From NCBI GenBank assembly GCA_965222935.1, contig CBDCVA010000001.1, forward strand, positions 558,001 through 622,000: DNA of 64,000 nt, given 5' to 3'. The notes below the pieces were generated by a model. That model searched no databases, had not been told where the DNA came from, and saw only the letters and a program-made list of their open reading frames with translations. This stretch comes from CBDCVA01 sp965222935 [NCBI: Candidatus Latescibacterota bacterium] (lineage in GTDB: Bacteria > Latescibacterota > CBDCVA01). Numbering within the stretch: the first letter of the stretch is position 1; the number at the start of each line of letters is the position of its first letter. Of this stretch, positions 62,608-64,000 are shown one piece after another. The position numbers and the translations under genes were made by a program.

Positions 62608-63318
62608 ATGGGCTCCTTGACCGAGGCACTTCGGGGATTCCTCGATTCGGCGTCAATACTCGCGTTTCCCCTCGCCTTTGCGGGCGGCGTCCTGACGAGC
62701 TTCACGCCGTGCGTGTATCCGATGGTTCCGATCACGGTGGCGTACATCGGCGGTCGGTCGGAGGGCTCTCGGAGCAAGGGCTTCGTGCTCTCGTCGGCAT
62801 ACGTGCTGGGGATCGCCGTGACCTATTCGGTGCTCGGAGCCTTCGCGGCGTTGACAGGCCGAATCTTCGGGTATTTCACGATCAACGCGTGGGTCTTCGG
62901 CGCTGTGGGCGCGATCTGCGTTGCACTGGGGCTGTCGATGCTGGACGTGTGGGAGATCCGCCTGCCGCAGTGGCTCCAGCGGGGCGGGGATGTCAGTGCC
63001 GGGATGAGCCGAGGCGCGGCGGGGGCCTTCGGCGTCGGACTTGCATCGGGTTTTGTCGCGGCGCCATGCACAGCGCCAGTACTGGGCGTGCTCTTGACGC
63101 TTGTCGCCAGCCGTCAGAACGTGATCTATGGGGTGGGTCTACTGTTCGCCTTCGCGCTGGGCCTGGGATTCTTGCTCATGCTGGTGGGCACTTTCACCGG
63201 CGCCTTGACATCGCTGCCCCGGTCGGGTGGTTGGATGCGCACCATCAAGAAGGGCTTCGGCGTCGCGATACTGGGCGTGGCCGGCTATTTCTTCTACAGC
63301 GCCGGCCAGCTCATTTGA
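62608..63318 (+). CDS. ccdA: CcdA/DsbD-type thiol-reductant transporter
   Basis: 236 residues with six membrane segments. The two conserved cysteines that shuttle electrons across the membrane are in SFTPCVYPMVPIT (first helix) and FVAAPCTAPVLG (fourth helix), each flanked by prolines as in the DsbD transmembrane domain. There is no periplasmic or thioredoxin domain, so it is the short CcdA form. It passes electrons from cytosolic thioredoxin to periplasmic thiol proteins, for example for cytochrome c maturation or methionine sulfoxide repair. It begins 13 bases after the GT2 stop; ATG at 62608 has a weak AGAGA site. Confidence 0.88.
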   Translation: MGSLTEALRGFLDSASILAFPLAFAGGVLTSFTPCVYPMVPITVAYIGGRSEGSRSKGFVLSSAYVLGIAVTYSVLGAFAALTGRIFGYFTINAWVFGAVGAICVALGLSMLDVWEIRLPQWLQRGGDVSAGMSRGAAGAFGVGLASGFVAAPCTAPVLGVLLTLVASRQNVIYGVGLLFAFALGLGFLLMLVGTFTGALTSLPRSGGWMRTIKKGFGVAILGVAGYFFYSAGQLI

Positions 63319-63526
63319 GCGCCCTTGGACCCACCTTCGCCTGCCGGACACCTGCCCGCCGACATCGTGGCTGCGACTTAGATGTCGCAGGCGCGTCCGT
63401 TTTGGGGTGAAGCGACCTCGAGATCACCGCTCATGCTTGCGTGCGCCTGCTCAAATGGGTACTGTGGTTTAGTGAATCTCATTGCCCGTCTCAATACCGT
63501 TCGACGATGGCGAGGGAGCTAGCGAG

Positions 63527-64000
63527 GTGTCCATCCAGAGCATCCTCGTCAAGGGCGCGCGCGAACATAATCTGAAAGACATCGAGGTGACAATCCCCCG
63601 TGATCGGCTCGTGGTGATCACGGGGATCTCGGGTTCGGGGAAATCATCGCTGGCTTTCGACACCATCTACGCCGAGGGACAGCGGCGCTACGTCGAGTCG
63701 CTCTCAGCGTATGCGCGCCAGTTTCTCGGTCTGATGGAAAAGCCCGACGTGGACTACATCGAGGGGCTCTCGCCGGCGATCTCCATCGAGCAGCGTAGCG
63801 CGAGCAAGAACCCGCGCTCGACCGTCGCGACGGTCACCGAGATCTACGACTACCTGCGGCTTCTCTTCGCACGTATCGGTGCCCCCCACTGCTACAAATG
63901 CGGCCGCGAGATCCAGAGCCAGACGCCGCAGCAGATGACCGATCGCATCCTGGAGCTCGACGAGGGCACGCGGATTCAGGTCCTGGCGCCCGTCGTGCGA
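63527..64000 (+). CDS. uvrA: Excinuclease ABC subunit A, N-terminal part (cut by window end)
   Basis: The frame runs without a stop from GTG 63527 to base 64000, giving the first 158 residues of UvrA, the damage-recognition ATPase of nucleotide excision repair. Visible are [20 protein letters not shown], the Walker A region [56 protein letters not shown] and the start of the first zinc-finger, [17 protein letters not shown] lies eight bases before the start. The full protein has about 940 residues, so about five sixths lie outside the window. The 208-base gap before it holds no gene. Confidence 0.95.
   Translation, partial: MSIQSILVKGAREHNLKDIEVTIPRDRLVVITGISGSGKSSLAFDTIYAEGQRRYVESLSAYARQFLGLMEKPDVDYIEGLSPAISIEQRSASKNPRSTVATVTEIYDYLRLLFARIGAPHCYKCGREIQSQTPQQMTDRILELDEGTRIQVLAPVVR

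Noticed and set aside
1-64000. CRISPR array or rRNA operon
   Set aside because: No regularly spaced 25-40 base repeats and no conserved rRNA sequence were noticed anywhere in the window.

Overview
The window is a GC-rich (roughly 60-65 % by eye) bacterial chromosome segment. A SprA-type translocon of the type IX secretion system (T9SS), a subtilase carrying a T9SS C-terminal sorting domain, a short SigA-like sigma factor, and many sulfatase, sialidase-fold, phytanoyl-CoA-dioxygenase and Gfo/Idh/MocA genes point to the FCB superphylum. My best guess is a Latescibacterota-like lineage, probably from a metagenome. This is inference: there is no rRNA gene in the window.

Left core block (1-17.9 kb, all plus strand). 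It holds SprA, a frameshifted GNAT acetyltransferase, an M28/glutaminyl-cyclase-like hydrolase and a ComEA-like DNA-binding protein. Next come a PilM/PilN-like pair, then rsmD-coaD-pta joined by 4-base overlaps, and an NYN nuclease. Citrate synthase and NADP isocitrate dehydrogenase follow, with a promoter upstream and a terminator downstream. A membrane protein, a GAF histidine kinase and the primary sigma factor close the block, followed by a damaged tRNA-Arg(TCT).

Accessory block (about 17.9-48.3 kb). Most genes are on the minus strand and there is much gene debris: a 3' piece of a mannonate dehydratase, an IS5-type transposase remnant, dioxygenase scraps, a 35-codon VOC fragment and a LysM/baseplate-like fragment. 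The intact genes look like carbohydrate or small-molecule scavenging: three BNR/sialidase-fold proteins without signal peptides, a sugar-isomerase-like TIM barrel, two paralogous 12+ TM DUF6785/6784-type membrane proteins, a CBM9-like exported protein, a DUF4159 protein, MsrAB, a sulfatase, a GH10-like TIM barrel and an oxidoreductase. tRNA-Met(CAT) with its own promoter stands at 36.3 kb. Right behind it lies an AT-richer cassette with a TolB-like propeller lipoprotein and a T9SS-sorted subtilase. The subtilase reading frame is broken at a G6 run just after the signal peptide.

At 43.8-46.2 kb an AT-richer, tightly packed four-gene operon encodes an ImmA/IrrE protease, a two-TM coiled-coil protein, a BpsA-like NPPF methyl/aminopropyl transferase and a small conserved protein. 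It is my strongest candidate for an undescribed defence or stress system. A second candidate is the 1047-residue GHKL-ATPase (sacsin-like) plus NOV/DUF3883 nuclease-like protein at 55.3-58.5 kb. That gene sits directly against a 101-bp remnant of a duplicated neighbouring beta-barrel gene.

Right block (48.3-64 kb). Ordinary genes resume: a SirB1-type transglutaminase-like protein and a small partner, a dioxygenase-oxidoreductase-nitrilase run behind a good promoter, and a ThDP enzyme. Then come an outer-membrane-like protein, a GT-C membrane glycosyltransferase, a tandem cupredoxin protein, a GT2 glycosyltransferase and a CcdA/DsbD-type protein. The last gene is the 5' end of uvrA, which runs off the window. 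No CRISPR array, rRNA gene or complete prophage was seen.
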